Shown here one piece after another: positions 22,178 to 34,700 of a DNA stretch of 40,713 nucleotides; the first letter of the stretch is position 1; every line of letters starts with the position of its first letter. The stretch covers positions 1-40,713 of the forward strand of contig MDYQ01000236.1 of NCBI GenBank assembly GCA_003024175.1, read 5' to 3'. This DNA is from Planoprotostelium fungivorum (lineage: Eukaryota > Evosea > Variosea > Cavosteliida > Cavosteliaceae). Below the pieces are notes generated by a model. The model saw nothing but the letters and a program-made list of their open reading frames with translations. It was not told the origin of the DNA and ran no database searches. The position numbers and the translations under genes are program-made.

Positions 22178-25100
22178 TTATTGGTTCAAGTTCTGTTGCT
22201 CGACCAGGTTTCGATACAAACCATCCTCCAGCTCGATCAGCTCATTGTGTGTCCCGCTCTCTGCGATCTGAAGTCGAATGAGACATCATTATCACAAACT
22301 TCCTCTCACCCTTCCGTCCTTGACGACGCAGATGAGATCGGCATTCTGAATGGTCGACAGCCGATGGGCGATGGTGATGGTGGTCCTTCCCTCCGTGGCA
22401 CGATCGATCGCCTCCTGCACCAATTTCTCCGACTCTGAGTCCAGAGCCGAAGTGGCCTCGTCCAACAAGAGTATCTTGGGATCCCTGACGAGAGCTCTCG
22501 CGATGGCGATTCTCTGTTTCTGCCCGCCCGAGAGTTGGCTTCCCTTCTCTCCCACCTTCGTATCGAAGCCTTCTGGCAGACTGTCCACAAAGCTCTGGAT
22601 GTTGGCGTCGGCGGCGGCTCGTCTCAGCATGTCCTCCGTCATGGTACCTTCTTCGAGACCGTACGCGATGTTTTCTCGGATGCTGAGATTGAAGAGGACT
22701 GGCTCTTGACCCACCACGGCCATACTCCTCCTCAGCCATTGGACTTGGTAGTCGGCCACCCTTCGGTTGTCCACCAACACTTCACCTCCGAGAGGGTTGT
22801 ACCATCTCTGGATGAGACCTGTTCATCGTCACCAAGACGTCTTGATGATGAGTGTCTCACCGATGACAGTTGACTTTCCACAGCCAGAAGCACCCACGAG
22901 GGCTACCGTCTGCTTGGGTGAGGCCCTCAGGTGAAATTGTCCGTTAAAGATGGGAATGTCGGGTCGGGCGGGATAGCGGAACTCCACGCGTTGTAGATTG
23001 ACCTTTCCTTCGATCTGCTTCGTTTCGTTTCCGGGGGCCTGTGGATCGATCTCTGTGTCGCGGTCGAGGAGTTCGAAGAGGCTGACGGCCGATTTCTTTC
23101 CCTTGACGTACTTGGAGACGAAGAGGGAGGCTCTTCCCATGCCTCCGGCGGTGATGGTCATGCACAAGATGACCACGATGATGTCGGGTAATTGATCTAA
23201 ATTGGCTCCGATGAGGCGAATTCCTCCGTAAAATCCCAGTGCATTGGCCCACCTGACATGTGAATCAGTTTCATTCGAGTGACGACCACTCACATGGTGA
23301 AGGCTTGCATGGCACCGTAGACCATGGAAGAGATGAACGCTTTACGAATGGCCAGTCTGTGAGGTCTCTTGATGTTCTCGGCGTAACGTCTCTCCCAGTA
23401 CTCCTCCATCGTCAACGCCTTCACCGTTCGGATCTCCGAGAAAGCCTCCGAGGCCGTCTCCCCCGATCTCTGGTACGCTTCCTTCGTCTGATCTTCAAAG
23501 CCCTCCTGCGCTCTCGATTCGATGGCCGTGGACAAGATGATGAAGGGCATGACACCCAAGATGATCAGCGTCAGCCTCCACGAGTGGAGGCATGAGATGA
23601 GCAGGGCGACGACGAGGGAGAGGAGGAGCTGGAGGACATCTCCCCACACCTTCGTGATCATGTCGTTGACGGCGGCGGCGTCGGTGGACAGAGAAGCAGT
23701 GAGGGCACCCACGGAATGGGAGGGATGATCGAAGAATCCGATCTCCTGACGTAACAGGGCGGAGAAGGCGGCCGCTCTGAGTCTGCGGGTGACCCTAGAG
23801 CCGGCGATCTCGAAGGCTAAGAGTTGTACGGCGATACCTGCGAAACCCATGACACCGATGGCGACGAAGATGAGAGAGTATTTGTTAGCTCCCTCGATGG
23901 GTCCGGGGTCAATCTTTGCCTTGTCCGGCTCTCTGATTCAAGTCAGCCTACGTAGGCAGGTAGGTTCCTCACCCCAACAAGTTGATGACTTTGGAGAAGA
24001 CGTAAGCGTAGAGGGGAAACACGGCACCGACGACGGAAGAGCCGATGCAGCCGAACAAGAGGAAGTACCATTCCTTGGACATCAGCCGGAGGACACGAAC
24101 GAAGGGAGCTCTCTTCTTCTCTCTCCTCTTCTTCTCTGCCCTGATCTTCTCCTCCGGTGAGATATCGTAATCGTCCATCACGATGCACGTGTCTCTCATT
24201 CCATCGGCATGTACGTTGCTTCGAACCACGTCGACAGCATCAGGGTCCACCAGATTGTCCTTCTTCATCTTCACTTGCTGTTTGTTCACCATCTCGGTGT
24301 ACATTCCTCCCCTGTCACCCTTCAGCTCTGTTCGTCACCTTCCGATGATGAGTCGACTCACTTGGCGTATAGCTCATCGTGGGTGCCAGTTTCAACGATC
24401 TCTCCCTTCTTCATGACCACGATGAGATCGGCATTTCTCACGGTGGAGAGACGATGGGCTACGACGACCGTTGTTCTCTTTACGCTGGCCTTGTCTAATG
24501 TCTCTTGGACTAATCTCTCCGATGTCGTGTCGAGGGCAGAAGTGGCCTCGTCTAATAATAGGATCTTGGGATTTCTCAACAGGGCCCTGGCGATGGCGAT
24601 TCTCTGCTTCTGTCCTCCGGACAACATTCCTCCCCTCTCTCCCACACCAGTGTCGTAGCCTCTGGGTAAGCTGCAGATGAAGCTGTGGCAGTTGGCCTCC
24701 ACGCAAGCCTTCTGGATCATCTCGTCCGACACGCTGTCGGGGTCGCACGATCCTAATTTTAGATTCTCCTTGATGGACATGTTGAACAGGACAGGCTCTT
24801 GACCCACCACACCGATCTGTTGTCTGAGCCACTTGAGGTCACAGCTGCGTAGATCCACGTTGTCCACCTCGACGGAACCTCCGAGGGGGTCGTAGAATCT
24901 CTGAATGAGTCCCACCACCGTCGATTTACCCGATCCAGACTGCCCGACGAAGGCGACCGTTTTTCCGGCGGGAATGGTCAAGTCCAAATTCTCCAGGATG
25001 ACCGTGTCGGGCCGTGTGGGGTAAGCGAAGCGTACGTTACGGAAGCGGATCTTTCCTTGAAAATTCTCGAGCTTCTTGTTACCCTCCTCGTCGATGTCGA

Positions 25101-26499
25101 TGGGGGGCAGGCGATCGATGGTCCTGTAGATCTTGTAGGCGGCAGCTCGGCCGATGCCAAAGGCAGAGAGGTTGGGAGGGATCTGCATGAGGGCGTAGGA
25201 GCCGCTGACCATGGATAAGATGACAACCAGGACTCTGCCTCCGTCCATACCGTCTGTTCCATCTCGAACGAGGCGAGAGCCGTACCTTTCGTACGTGTGA
25301 GGGTATGTTCATCATCACCGTAAGAGATGATCGTTGAGATCATGTGATGAGATGATGGAACACACCAGAAGGCGAGGGCGTAAAATGAGAATAAAATGAG
25401 GATGAAACTGCCGAAGCCGACGGCAATCGCCCAGCCCGATTTGATGTTCGTCTACAACGCGTCAATCACCGACCTTTCATGCATCTCTCACCTTCTCTGC
25501 TCTACCAATGAGAGCCTCGTATCTCTTCATAAAACGACTCTGGAGAGAGTAAGACTGTACGGTTCTGATACCACCCAGTGCTTGTTCTGCGACCAATCCG
25601 GCCTCAGCATAAGCGTCTTGACTGGCCGTCATGAAGCGAGTGATGAGAGTGATGGTGATACCACCGACCGCGACTGTTTCAGAGATTAAAAGAGAGTGAG
25701 AATGGGTGACGCACTGATGAGAGGGATGCAACCCAAGATGACGAGGGCCAACCTCCAGCCTTTGGTGAAAGCTACGGCCAGACCAGCGACGAATTGGGCG
25801 AGACATTGGAGGGTGGCTCCCATCTTCTCGCTGATGGCATCTTGGACCAGCTGTGTATCATTGGCCAGTCGAGTGTTCATGCTACCGTCTTCTCCCTTGT
25901 CGAACCATCCGTTCTCTTGTCTCAGAATGGCATGGACGTACTTCTGTCTGATCCTCTGCGATGATTGAGTCTTACTGAGCGGAGACGACACTCACACTGG
26001 TCTGATTTTCACCGGAGAAGATCCACATGGCTTGAGACAGATAGCCACCGAGCAACATGGCCACACCGAGATAGACGATGCGAAGGATGGTTGGGAGGAG
26101 AGCCTTCAATAGATTTTCGGTGGTAGGATTTGCCATTGCTGGTCCGAAATCAGTGACCACATCTCTGTTGGTCCATCAGATTTAATCGGGTGACATGATA
26201 CTGGCGTCTCTATTCTCACCCGAAAACTAAGATTTGCAATGGACCGACGACCCCAGTGAAGATAGATAAGAGAACCCCTAGTCTTCATTTGGTCAGGGTT
26301 GTATGGTATCGGAAACCCACATAATGCAAATGATATCAAGGGCAGAAGCAAATTTGAAGAGCTTGAACGGAGATACGACCTCATTCTTGCCAACTTCCTT
26401 GAGTTGTTCATCCTCTTTATCTTTGGTGATTTGCTCCTGATCTACGGCAATGAAGCTCATGCCTCGATCGGAGGGAAGGATGATAGAACTCCTCCTCAT
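22178..26499 (-). CDS. Full-length ABCB (P-glycoprotein-type) transporter
   Basis: ATP-driven exporter of the ABCB/MDR family, TMD1-NBD1-TMD2-NBD2 in one chain. Twelve exons (complement, from 26321-26499 to 22178-22267) sum to 3,813 nt, 1,270 residues, matching the roughly 1,280 of human ABCB1, with every intron phase consistent. NBD1: Walker [10 protein letters not shown], signature LSGGQKQR, Walker [16 protein letters not shown]2: Walker [10 protein letters not shown], signature LSGGQKQR, Walker [14 protein letters not shown]-loop AHRLST. Both sites look catalytically complete, so it is a symmetric, active exporter. TMD hallmarks include QENGWFD and QEIGFFD. A charged linker (about 750-810) joins the halves. 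ATG 26499 is used; 26460 is an alternative. It is the only unpaired gene of the palindrome core, lying between the two P450 fusions. Its 3' end is 176 bp upstream of the left P450 on the same strand. Export of oxidised products or toxicants is a plausible role (inference). Confidence 0.93.
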
Positions 26500-26953
26500 C
26501 TCGTTCACAATCAATCGGGTCAGTGAGTGGATCGATCTGAATGGGAGCAACGAAGAACCCGCTGTCACAAAATAAACAAAGTTTGGTGACAAGAGCGAAA
26601 TTCTTGAAGGCTTTTTTAGGTCCCTTCACATTCTCTACAGAGGGCTGACAGAATAGGTGTTTGACCACGTGCACAGAGGTTCAGTGTTGAAGAGGTCTGA
26701 TTCTGCACCAAAAGAGCGAAGAGATCTCATTCTCAGTACGGATTTCCTTCGTCAGGATCTCTTCTACAACGGACCGATTGCCTTCACCGCCATTAAGACT
26801 CTTATTGGTCAGATCCATCGCCAATAATGGTGCTGAAGGCCTGGATACGATTAGAGCAGAGAATATAGGAGGACGGTATTCAGCATCGCTGTCTGACGGG
26901 TATTGACGACTTACTTACTCCGTTTGTAATTTTACATTTCTCAACGTTCTGCG
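26500..26953. promoter_or_regulatory. Divergent intergenic region, ABCB and right P450
   Basis: This 454 bp gap separates the start codons of two divergent genes and should hold both promoters. Open minus-strand codons run upstream from the ABCB ATG for about 100 bp without another ATG. An AT-rich stretch around 26910-26945 lies directly before the P450 ATG. No factor site recognised. It has no counterpart on the left side, so the two P450 paralogues are probably regulated differently. Confidence 0.45.
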
Positions 26954-29900
26954 ATGGAGGTGATCATCGTTGATCCATACACTCCGGCTGAGACATTCTC
27001 GACTATATGGAGAAACGAAGAGAGGTAGGCCTGAGAATACAGGCGACACCTTTCTAACACCCATCTCAGACCCAGCATAATCGTCAAGGAACCATCTGAA
27101 ACAGAGATCTGTTCATATCGAGGTCAAACTTCCAGTCGACCTGATACACGTGTAGTTAATGAGCGTTCGAGATCATGTCCGGTGGCACGATCGACCTTGA
27201 AGAAGCCACCAGGTGCGATGAGAGAAGGTTCATACAGAGACTGAAGAAGACTCAGGACCACCCTACAGTCTGTTTGTTCACAATCTGCCTGACATCTTGC
27301 CTGACTTCTGGGCGGCATCCAGACGACTACAGAAGCAGTACGGACCACTTGTTCGACTCAAATTCTTGGGCAGGAAAGTGTATCTTCTCTCCGATCCTGA
27401 ACTGCTGAGCATCATACTACAAGAGAAGGACAAGCGCCTTCCCAAACAAGAGCTGGGATCAGAAGGCATCTTTCTCGTGAGTATCTCAAACATCGTCGAT
27501 GATTTCATCAACCTCATTTAATGATGTCAGGCTGATGGCGATTCTTGGGCTTTTTCCAGAAGAGTTCTACAGACTGTCTTCACCGGAAAGGCCGTGTCCA
27601 ATTTCATACCCGCGTTCCACCGGCTTGGTCTCGAATTCCTAAACGAGATCGAAAAGGAATACAAGGAGAACCGTGTGGTTAAACTCATCCGGTGAGATCT
27701 TCCCCTCGATCGTCGCGATTTGCGTTTGTGATGTCATGATCTGATCGACAATGATGCAGATTGTCTGAGAAATGCATGATGGAGGTCATCTGTGAGATCG
27801 GTCTAGGCATACCCAGTGGACTCACAGAACTGAAACGTGAATTCAAAGAGACCTTCGAGTGGCTATCCGAAGAGGGTATCAAGAGACAGACCCAGTTGCC
27901 TCTCTTCAAGAAGATTCCCACCGCCAGGAACGTGAAATATGCCAAGATGTTGGAGATCATGGACCGCATCTTGGGCGAGATCATGAGTCAGCCCCTCACG
28001 GACGATCGCACCGACCTCATCGCTCTCATGGCCAGAGCTATTGACCCCGAGACGGGAAGAAAACTGACTTCACGCGAAGTGAAGGATCAGATTTTCACTA
28101 TCCTGGTGGCCGGACACAAGACTTCCGCTCTCCTCTTAGCCTGGGCCATCTTCGAGATCTCACAGAACCCTCACGTGGAGAAGAGAATTAAGGCGGAGAT
28201 GAAGAAAGTGCTCAATTTAGGTAAGAACTTGATCCTTTCGTCCTCCCTCACACCCGCTGAATGATGAAACAGACGGAATCTCCATGAAAGCTCCCGACTA
28301 CCACCAACTGAAGGAACTCCAATACATGGATCTGGTCATCAAGGAGGTTCTCCGACTGCACCCTCCCGCTCAATCAGGTTTCCGAGGGCTACACGAGACG
28401 ACCGTCATCAACGACGAGTGGATCTTAGACCCCTGCAATATCTTCTACTCCGTCTACGACACCCACCGTAACAGCAAGTACTGGCCAGAGCCTGAAGTCT
28501 TCGATCCAGATCGTTTCTTGCCTGAGAACGTAGCCAAGCATCATCCAACACAGTACATACCCTTCGGAGGATACAGTCGAACCTGCTTGGGCAACGTCTT
28601 CGCCATCACGGAAGTCAAGATAGACCTGTGCCTTCTCTACCAGAAGTTCGACCCTCGAGTGTCTGCCACTCACCCCATCGTCGAGGGGAACGACATGCTG
28701 TTCCCGCCAACAGACATTCCGATGAATTTCACGAAAAGGAAACAGCTTCTTGGACAACCGAGGAAAGAGGGTGAACCAGACACCCCATTGATGAGCTCGC
28801 CATTCATTTCCATCGACAAAGAAGAGACAGAAGAGAAAGTTTACACAAACAAGCGACGCACAGTCTCACAGACAGCAAGACTGATGGGCATGAAAGAGGA
28901 GATGAAGACAGGCATGTTTCACATCCTCTACGGATCGAACACGGGGACATCGAAAGAGTTCGCATACTCTACAGCGAGAAAGGCGTCAGAGCTGAACATA
29001 CAGTACAGTGTGAGCTCACTGGACGAGTACTATGACAAGTACCTGGCGAGCGGACAGGAGGTGGAGGACAGTCACATGATGTTGATCATCACGAGTACAT
29101 GGTAAGACATCTATTTCTTCTTCATGGATTGACGAGTGACAGGAACGGACATCCACCAGACAACGCAAAGAAGTTCAAGAACTGGATGATGGACTGTCAG
29201 AAGGCAGGAAAGAGGGACGCAGCCAAGCACATGAACTTCTCAGTGTTTGGAGTGGGCAACTCGCAGTGGAACATCACCTATCTTGCCTTTCCCAAGCTTG
29301 TCGAAGACATGCTGCCCTCTCTCGGAGCTACGCAGCTGTCATCATACGAGCCAGGAGACGAAGATCTAGATTTACAGACCAAGTTTGAGGCACTACAAGA
29401 CATTCTGTGGTACTTCTTCGCCATCGAGCTGGGGCTGTTGCCTGGCGTGGATCACAAGACGCTGGTCAAGCCTGCCAGATCGCACCTGGACTTCATCGTG
29501 GTGGAAGGACCCAAAGAACAAAATGAAGAGGGAGGACAGTATGCGATCACAGAAGTGAGAGAGCTGCAGACAGAAGGATCAGGCAGGTCGACAGTACATG
29601 TAGAGATGGCATTACCAGCAGATGTGAAGTATGAGGCTGGCGATCATCTGGAAATCACGGTAAGTGGATGAATCGATATCATTCATCACTTCTTCGTATT
29701 TCATCGAGCATATTTTCGAGATATTCTTTTCCACGAAATTATCCAAAAATGCGATCTAACGAAAACATCCAGGCCTGGAATCATCCACATTTGGTCGATC
29801 AGATGTGCAAGTCTCTTGGCTATGATAGTAACACATGGCTGAAGGCTGTGTCCAAGTCAAACTTGCCCATTCCATCCTGGTGTCCTCTCGGTCCTGTCAG

Positions 29901-30875
29901 GCTGGGACAGATACTGAGCAGAGAGCTGGACATCAACGGCGTCATCACACGTCCTGTCATACAAGCCATCACTGAGGCGCTGAGCGATCAGCATCCATAC
30001 AAGGCAAAGCTGCAGAGATACGGAGGAAAGACACAAGAGGCGCTGGAAGCGTATGAGAAGGAGATCGTCAAGAACGGCATCAACGTGGTGGAACTGCTGA
30101 GTCAGCTGCCAGACGTGAAGATACCGCTAGGCGTGCTGCTAGGAGTGCTGCCGACGCTAAAGAAGAGGTCATACAGCATCTCGTCATCGCCAAAGAGAGA
30201 CGGCAGCAAGCTGACGTTGTCAGTGGGTCAAGTGTTCTTCACTACAGCCACAGGCAGAGAGCACAGCGGAGTAGCATCAGTCTATCTGGGCAGACTGCAA
30301 GTCGGTAGCAAGATCGAATGTCACGTGGTGACATCGCCGATGAGATATCCTGCAGATCACATGACGCCTGTCATCTGTGTCTGCAACGGCACTGGCTTAG
30401 CGCCTTTCCGAGGCTTCTTGCAAGAGAGAGAGCACATACAGCAGCAGCACGGAACGATCGGACAGCTGCATCTGTTCTTTGGCTGTCGATCACGAAAGGA
30501 AGACTTCATCTATGCAGAGGAGCTTTTGGACTATGAGGCACGAGGACTTGTCAAGCTTCATGTGGCCTTCTCACGCGACCAAGGAGAAAAGGTGTATGTA
30601 CAGAACAAGATGAGACAGGAAGAGGTGAGCCCAGTTCTTTATCAGCAGTGATATCGTATACTGAAGAAGTGTAATAGGAGTTGATCGCAGATATTCTGAT
30701 GAAGCAGAACGGAAGGTTCTATGTCTGTGGTGACGCAAGAACGATGGCCAAAGATGTACAAGAAGAGCTGAGACGGATGATCGCCAAGTTTTCTGGCAGC
30801 ACAGCAGAAGAGGCAAAGACCAAGTTTGTGGAGATGGTACAGGAAGAAAGAGTGGTTCTCGATGTGTGGGGATAG
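26954..30875 (+). CDS. Self-sufficient cytochrome P450-reductase fusion (right paralogue)
   Basis: Nine exons (26954-27024, 27070-27212, 27256-27476, 27531-27691, 27760-28220, 28273-29101, 29143-29659, 29773-30624, 30678-30875) give an intact 1,150-residue protein; P450 BM3 has 1,048. The ATG at 26954 was chosen because exons 1 and 2 join in phase and parallel the left gene (TIWRNEERP here, TWRRAERP there). P450 part: KPPGPP hinge, LPDFW, AGHKTSALL (I-helix, about 316-324), KEVLRLHPP, FGGYSRTCLG with heme Cys about 457. Reductase part: ILYGSNTGTSKEF, NGHPPDNAKKF, RSYSISSSP, GTGLAPFRGF, CGDARTMAKDV, DVWG. The I-helix Lys and the non-Gly residue (Tyr) in the heme loop are shared with the left copy. 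It needs only NADPH and O2 and no separate reductase. No membrane anchor is seen, so cytosolic. The protein-level divergence in the P450 half suggests a different substrate range. Confidence 0.9.
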
Positions 30876-30970
30876 ATGAGGAAGAATTATAAATAGAATC
30901 GCAACGGGTAGACAAGTCTTGTATGAAATCTTTACGGTGTATCTCACATTTCCTATTCAATTGTATCCTG
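26954..30970 (-). repeat. Diverged inner continuation of the inverted repeat (right)
   Basis: Mirror partner of 18032-22001. Identity falls stepwise from the outer edge (3' flank and FAD/NADPH exons) to the inner edge (P450 exons). The offset between partners changes from 49002 to 49006 within the 3' flank because of small indels. Confidence 0.85.
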
Positions 30971-30977
30971 TCTCATC

Positions 30978-31642
30978 TCATTTCACTTGAACGATTTCAA
31001 CGTCGAAGGTCAAATCTGAAAATGCTGCTCTTGATCAATCGATGATGAAGTGATCAGCTCACGTGGTATAGATTTGCCAAATCCTTTCTCTCCGTAAGCC
31101 ATTTGATATGGAATCTTCAATCTTCTCTGTTCTCCTTCACAGGCTCCCAACATTCCCTTCTCCCACCCTGATTTCATGTCACCAACTATTATCGTGAACG
31201 AACGCTACCTTCGATGACTTGCTTGGCACCCAATACGAATGAGAAGGGTGATTTACCGATCGAAGTGTCGAACACCTAATCACATTAGAAGGCATTCTGT
31301 ATTTCATTCGAGACGCACTGTCCCATCTTCTAGTTTTCCCTATTCCGATCAATGAATGTATGCATCATCTCGTTCTCTACCGTATAATGGACTGTGAGTT
31401 GGTTGCCAGGACCAGAAGGCTTATCACATGATTCTGCCTTCTATGGAAAAATTTAACACACATGACTGTTACGATTTGTCACATGTCCTCACCAGAATTG
31501 ATACGGTGATCTCTGGCCGGCTGACATGGTAAGGATCTTTCGACTTCTTCTTCAATGATGTCCCTTTTTCACCTCTTCGGTAGGCTTCTACTGGGGCCAG
31601 AAACAATGCGATGATACCACAGACGAGGATAAGCTTTTTCAT
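30978..31642 (-). CDS. FKBP-type peptidyl-prolyl isomerase (right copy)
   Basis: Mirror of 17360-18024, identical in exons and in the introns compared. It encodes the same 149-residue protein with signal peptide and complete FKBP active-site set. Its stop lies 102 bp from the convergent stop of the right P450 fusion. The perfect arm identity ends 7 nt beyond this stop, so this is the innermost gene of the perfect palindrome. Confidence 0.92.
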
Positions 31643-31727
31643 GTGACGATGAGGTGGTTCTGTGCATTGTAAAATGAATCACGTTCTACAACGAAAAGTC
31701 ACGAATTGTTGAACGATCATCGTCACG
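31643..31727. promoter_or_regulatory. 85 bp bidirectional promoter, FKBP/SKI2 (right copy)
   Basis: Mirror of 17275-17359 and identical to it, so both copies of the pair should be expressed alike. Confidence 0.5.
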
Positions 31728-34700
31728 ATGGTGAAGCCAACAGAGCTGGATGCATTCTTCCAGCATCTTGATACCGTCGATCAATTGAACGGCGCCACTG
31801 CTTATCATGGTGACCAGAAATCTGGATTCGTCGATTGACGGCTAACAGAGCCAATATCCAAGAAGCCAACTAGCGATGTCGCATTCGATCTCTTACAAGT
31901 TGGTACCCAAGGCGAATTTGATCTGATTCCTCGCTCCATCCCTTTTAAATCAACAACACCATTTGCTCTCACAACGGTTAGTACTCTCTTTTGATTTCAA
32001 TTCTGTCGATCTCCTCCCTCCATCTAATGTATGCATCCAGTCAAACTATCCTCTACCAAAGGGAAGAAGTGATGAGGAGAGTTTATTGAAAGAGATCGAG
32101 GAAGAATACATGGACCCCAGGCGTTTGATCCACGGTTCAGAAGGATTACCTCGAAAGCAGAAATGGTGGCCGAGACAGATCTTCCCCAACAGGAGACCCG
32201 GCGTCGATCTATGGTAAGTACCCCCACACCTCCTCTGTCCACGTCTACATCTCTCATCACCCTCTACATGAATCATCTCACACCTCCAGTGTACAGAACG
32301 AATTATATCAGATCGAAACCAGCTCGGCACGTACCACCTTGGAAGTCGTCATGAACGAATCCACCGGAGAGGCGAACGACTTTCGAGAGGTGACCAGAAG
32401 CTGTGAACACCTCTCATCTCTCTCAGGTCTCCCTCACGGGTATGTCATCCACTCCCTTCAACTCGATGAGTCTGGATCGACCCCTGGGAAATCGTGAGGA
32501 CTTCCACAGAGGAAGCACGGAGAATCAGCCCTTCATGCCAGGTACAGCACATCATTTGTGAACGAGGTTGACGTGGTAACAGGTGGAGTGGATGTACCCT
32601 CGATGAAGATCGCGGAGGAGATCAAGAAGGCACCCAACGAGCCGTTCTCCACCATCATGGAGGACAAGCTGAGTCTACAACCACCTGGTTTCCAAGAGCC
32701 CGTCTACTTTGACGAGAAGAGAGTCGATGTGGATACCATACAGCAGGAGATCGAGAGGTTGAAGGATCGATCGAATCAGGTGAAAACGAAGGAGTTGATG
32801 TGGAAAGAGATTGACAAGAGATAGATTGTGTCCAATCCAGCGGACATGATCGCACCGTACATCGACAGTGAACCACAAGATGAGATGCAGATGTTTAGAA
32901 AGAAGGAAGAGTTCATGAACAACATGGAGAACAAGAAGAAAGAGATCCTCTCATTCAATACTCTGTATGCTGATGACGATGATGAACATGTGAGATCCAC
33001 ATTTTCCTCTGTTAATACTTCCATATGATAATTTTGTGATTCTAATCGCGTATTGATGAGATGTACAGTTGGATGCCAGTTTGGATCATTATGTAGAAGA
33101 ACTCGACAATTCGATACCACACGAGACGGCCGCAGATCTCACAGGTCTGTCTCTCTCCCTTCTCTTCCTCCTTCCACCTCCTGATCCACCACAGAAGAGT
33201 CCGCTGCCGCACCCTCCATGTCCGCCGACGACCAGTCTCTAGAAGAACTCTTATCCATCGAAGAATCGTTCAACAACTACCTCTCCTCCGCCAAGAAGAG
33301 AAACACTTCTGATGGCAGGGAAGAGTGGGCCATCATGGAGCCCATCGACGTATCCGACTTCCAGGAGCTCGTGCCTGAGATGGCCATCGACTATCCCTTC
33401 GATCTCGATGGTTTTCAGAAGGAGGCCGTCATTCATCTGGAGAGGGGTGAATCTGTATTCATCGGGGCTCACACTTCGGCGGGAAAGACAGTCGTGGCAG
33501 AGTACGCCATCGCCCTCGCTGCCAAACACATGACTCGTGCCATCTACACTTCACCCATCAAGGCCCTCTCCAATCAAAAGTTTCGCGATTTCAAGGTGGG
33601 AGGACGTGAAGAGGGAGAAGGTGACGAAAACAGAGCACCTTCGGTGACGTGGGACTCATCACGGGAGACGTTCAGATCAAACCAGAGGCCAGTTGCCTCA
33701 TCTTAACGACGGAGATTCTCCGATCGATGTTGTACAGAGGAGCGGACATCATTCGAGACGTGGAGTGGGTGATCTTCGATGAAGTGCACTACGTCAACGA
33801 CATGGACCGAGGAGTGGTGTGGGAGGAAGTCATCATCATGCTGCCCGCTCACGTCAACATCATTCTTCTCTCGGCGACCGTTCCGAACACCTACGAGTTT
33901 GCCGATTGGGTGGGGAGGACGAAGAAGAAGAAGATCTGGGTCATCTCCACTATGAAGCGACCGGTGCCGCTGGAGCATTATCTCTACACCAGCGGTGAAG
34001 TCTACGTCAGTCCACTCTGAATCTTCTGTCGTTGATGTGTGACGCAGAAAATCGTGGACAACAAGTTGAATTTCTTGTCGGGAGGATACAGAGCCATCAC
34101 CACGGCGTTGAAAGACAAAGGGAAGAACAAGATGCTACCGGCGGCGGCCAAGAGCAAAGCGCAGCAGAACGAGTGGAGCAAATTGGTGAATCACCTGAAG
34201 AACAAGGGCCTCCTACCCGTCGTAGTCTTTGCTTTCTCCAAGAAGAAGTGCGAGGAGTGTGCCTACGGACTCACCGGTGTGGACCTCACGACCGGTGCAG
34301 AGAAGGCACAGATCCATCATTTCATCGAAGACTCGGTCAGTCGACTGAAGGGTTCGGATAAGAGATTACCTCAGGTGGGACATGTCATCACATCATCGAG
34401 TGATGATGATGCAGGTGATGAGAATCAAAGAGATCTTGAAGAGGGGTGTGGGAGTGCATCACGGAGGTCTGTTACCCATCATCAAGGAAGTGGTGGAGAT
34501 TCTATTTTCCAGAGGTCTCGTCAAAGTTTTGTTCGCCACCGAGACGTTTGCCATGGTGATGATCACGACACATCATCGATGAATCCACAACCACGAACTG
34601 AACGACGAAAGGGAGTGAACATGCCGACACGAACAGTGGTATTCAATTCCATCAGAAAGCACGATGGAAGAGGATTCAGAGAGTTGTTGTCGGGAGAGTA

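Noticed and set aside
22178-26499. Two separate half-size ABC transporters
   Set aside because: All 12 exons join in phase through a charged linker into one 1,270-residue chain of standard ABCB size, with no stop or new start between the halves.
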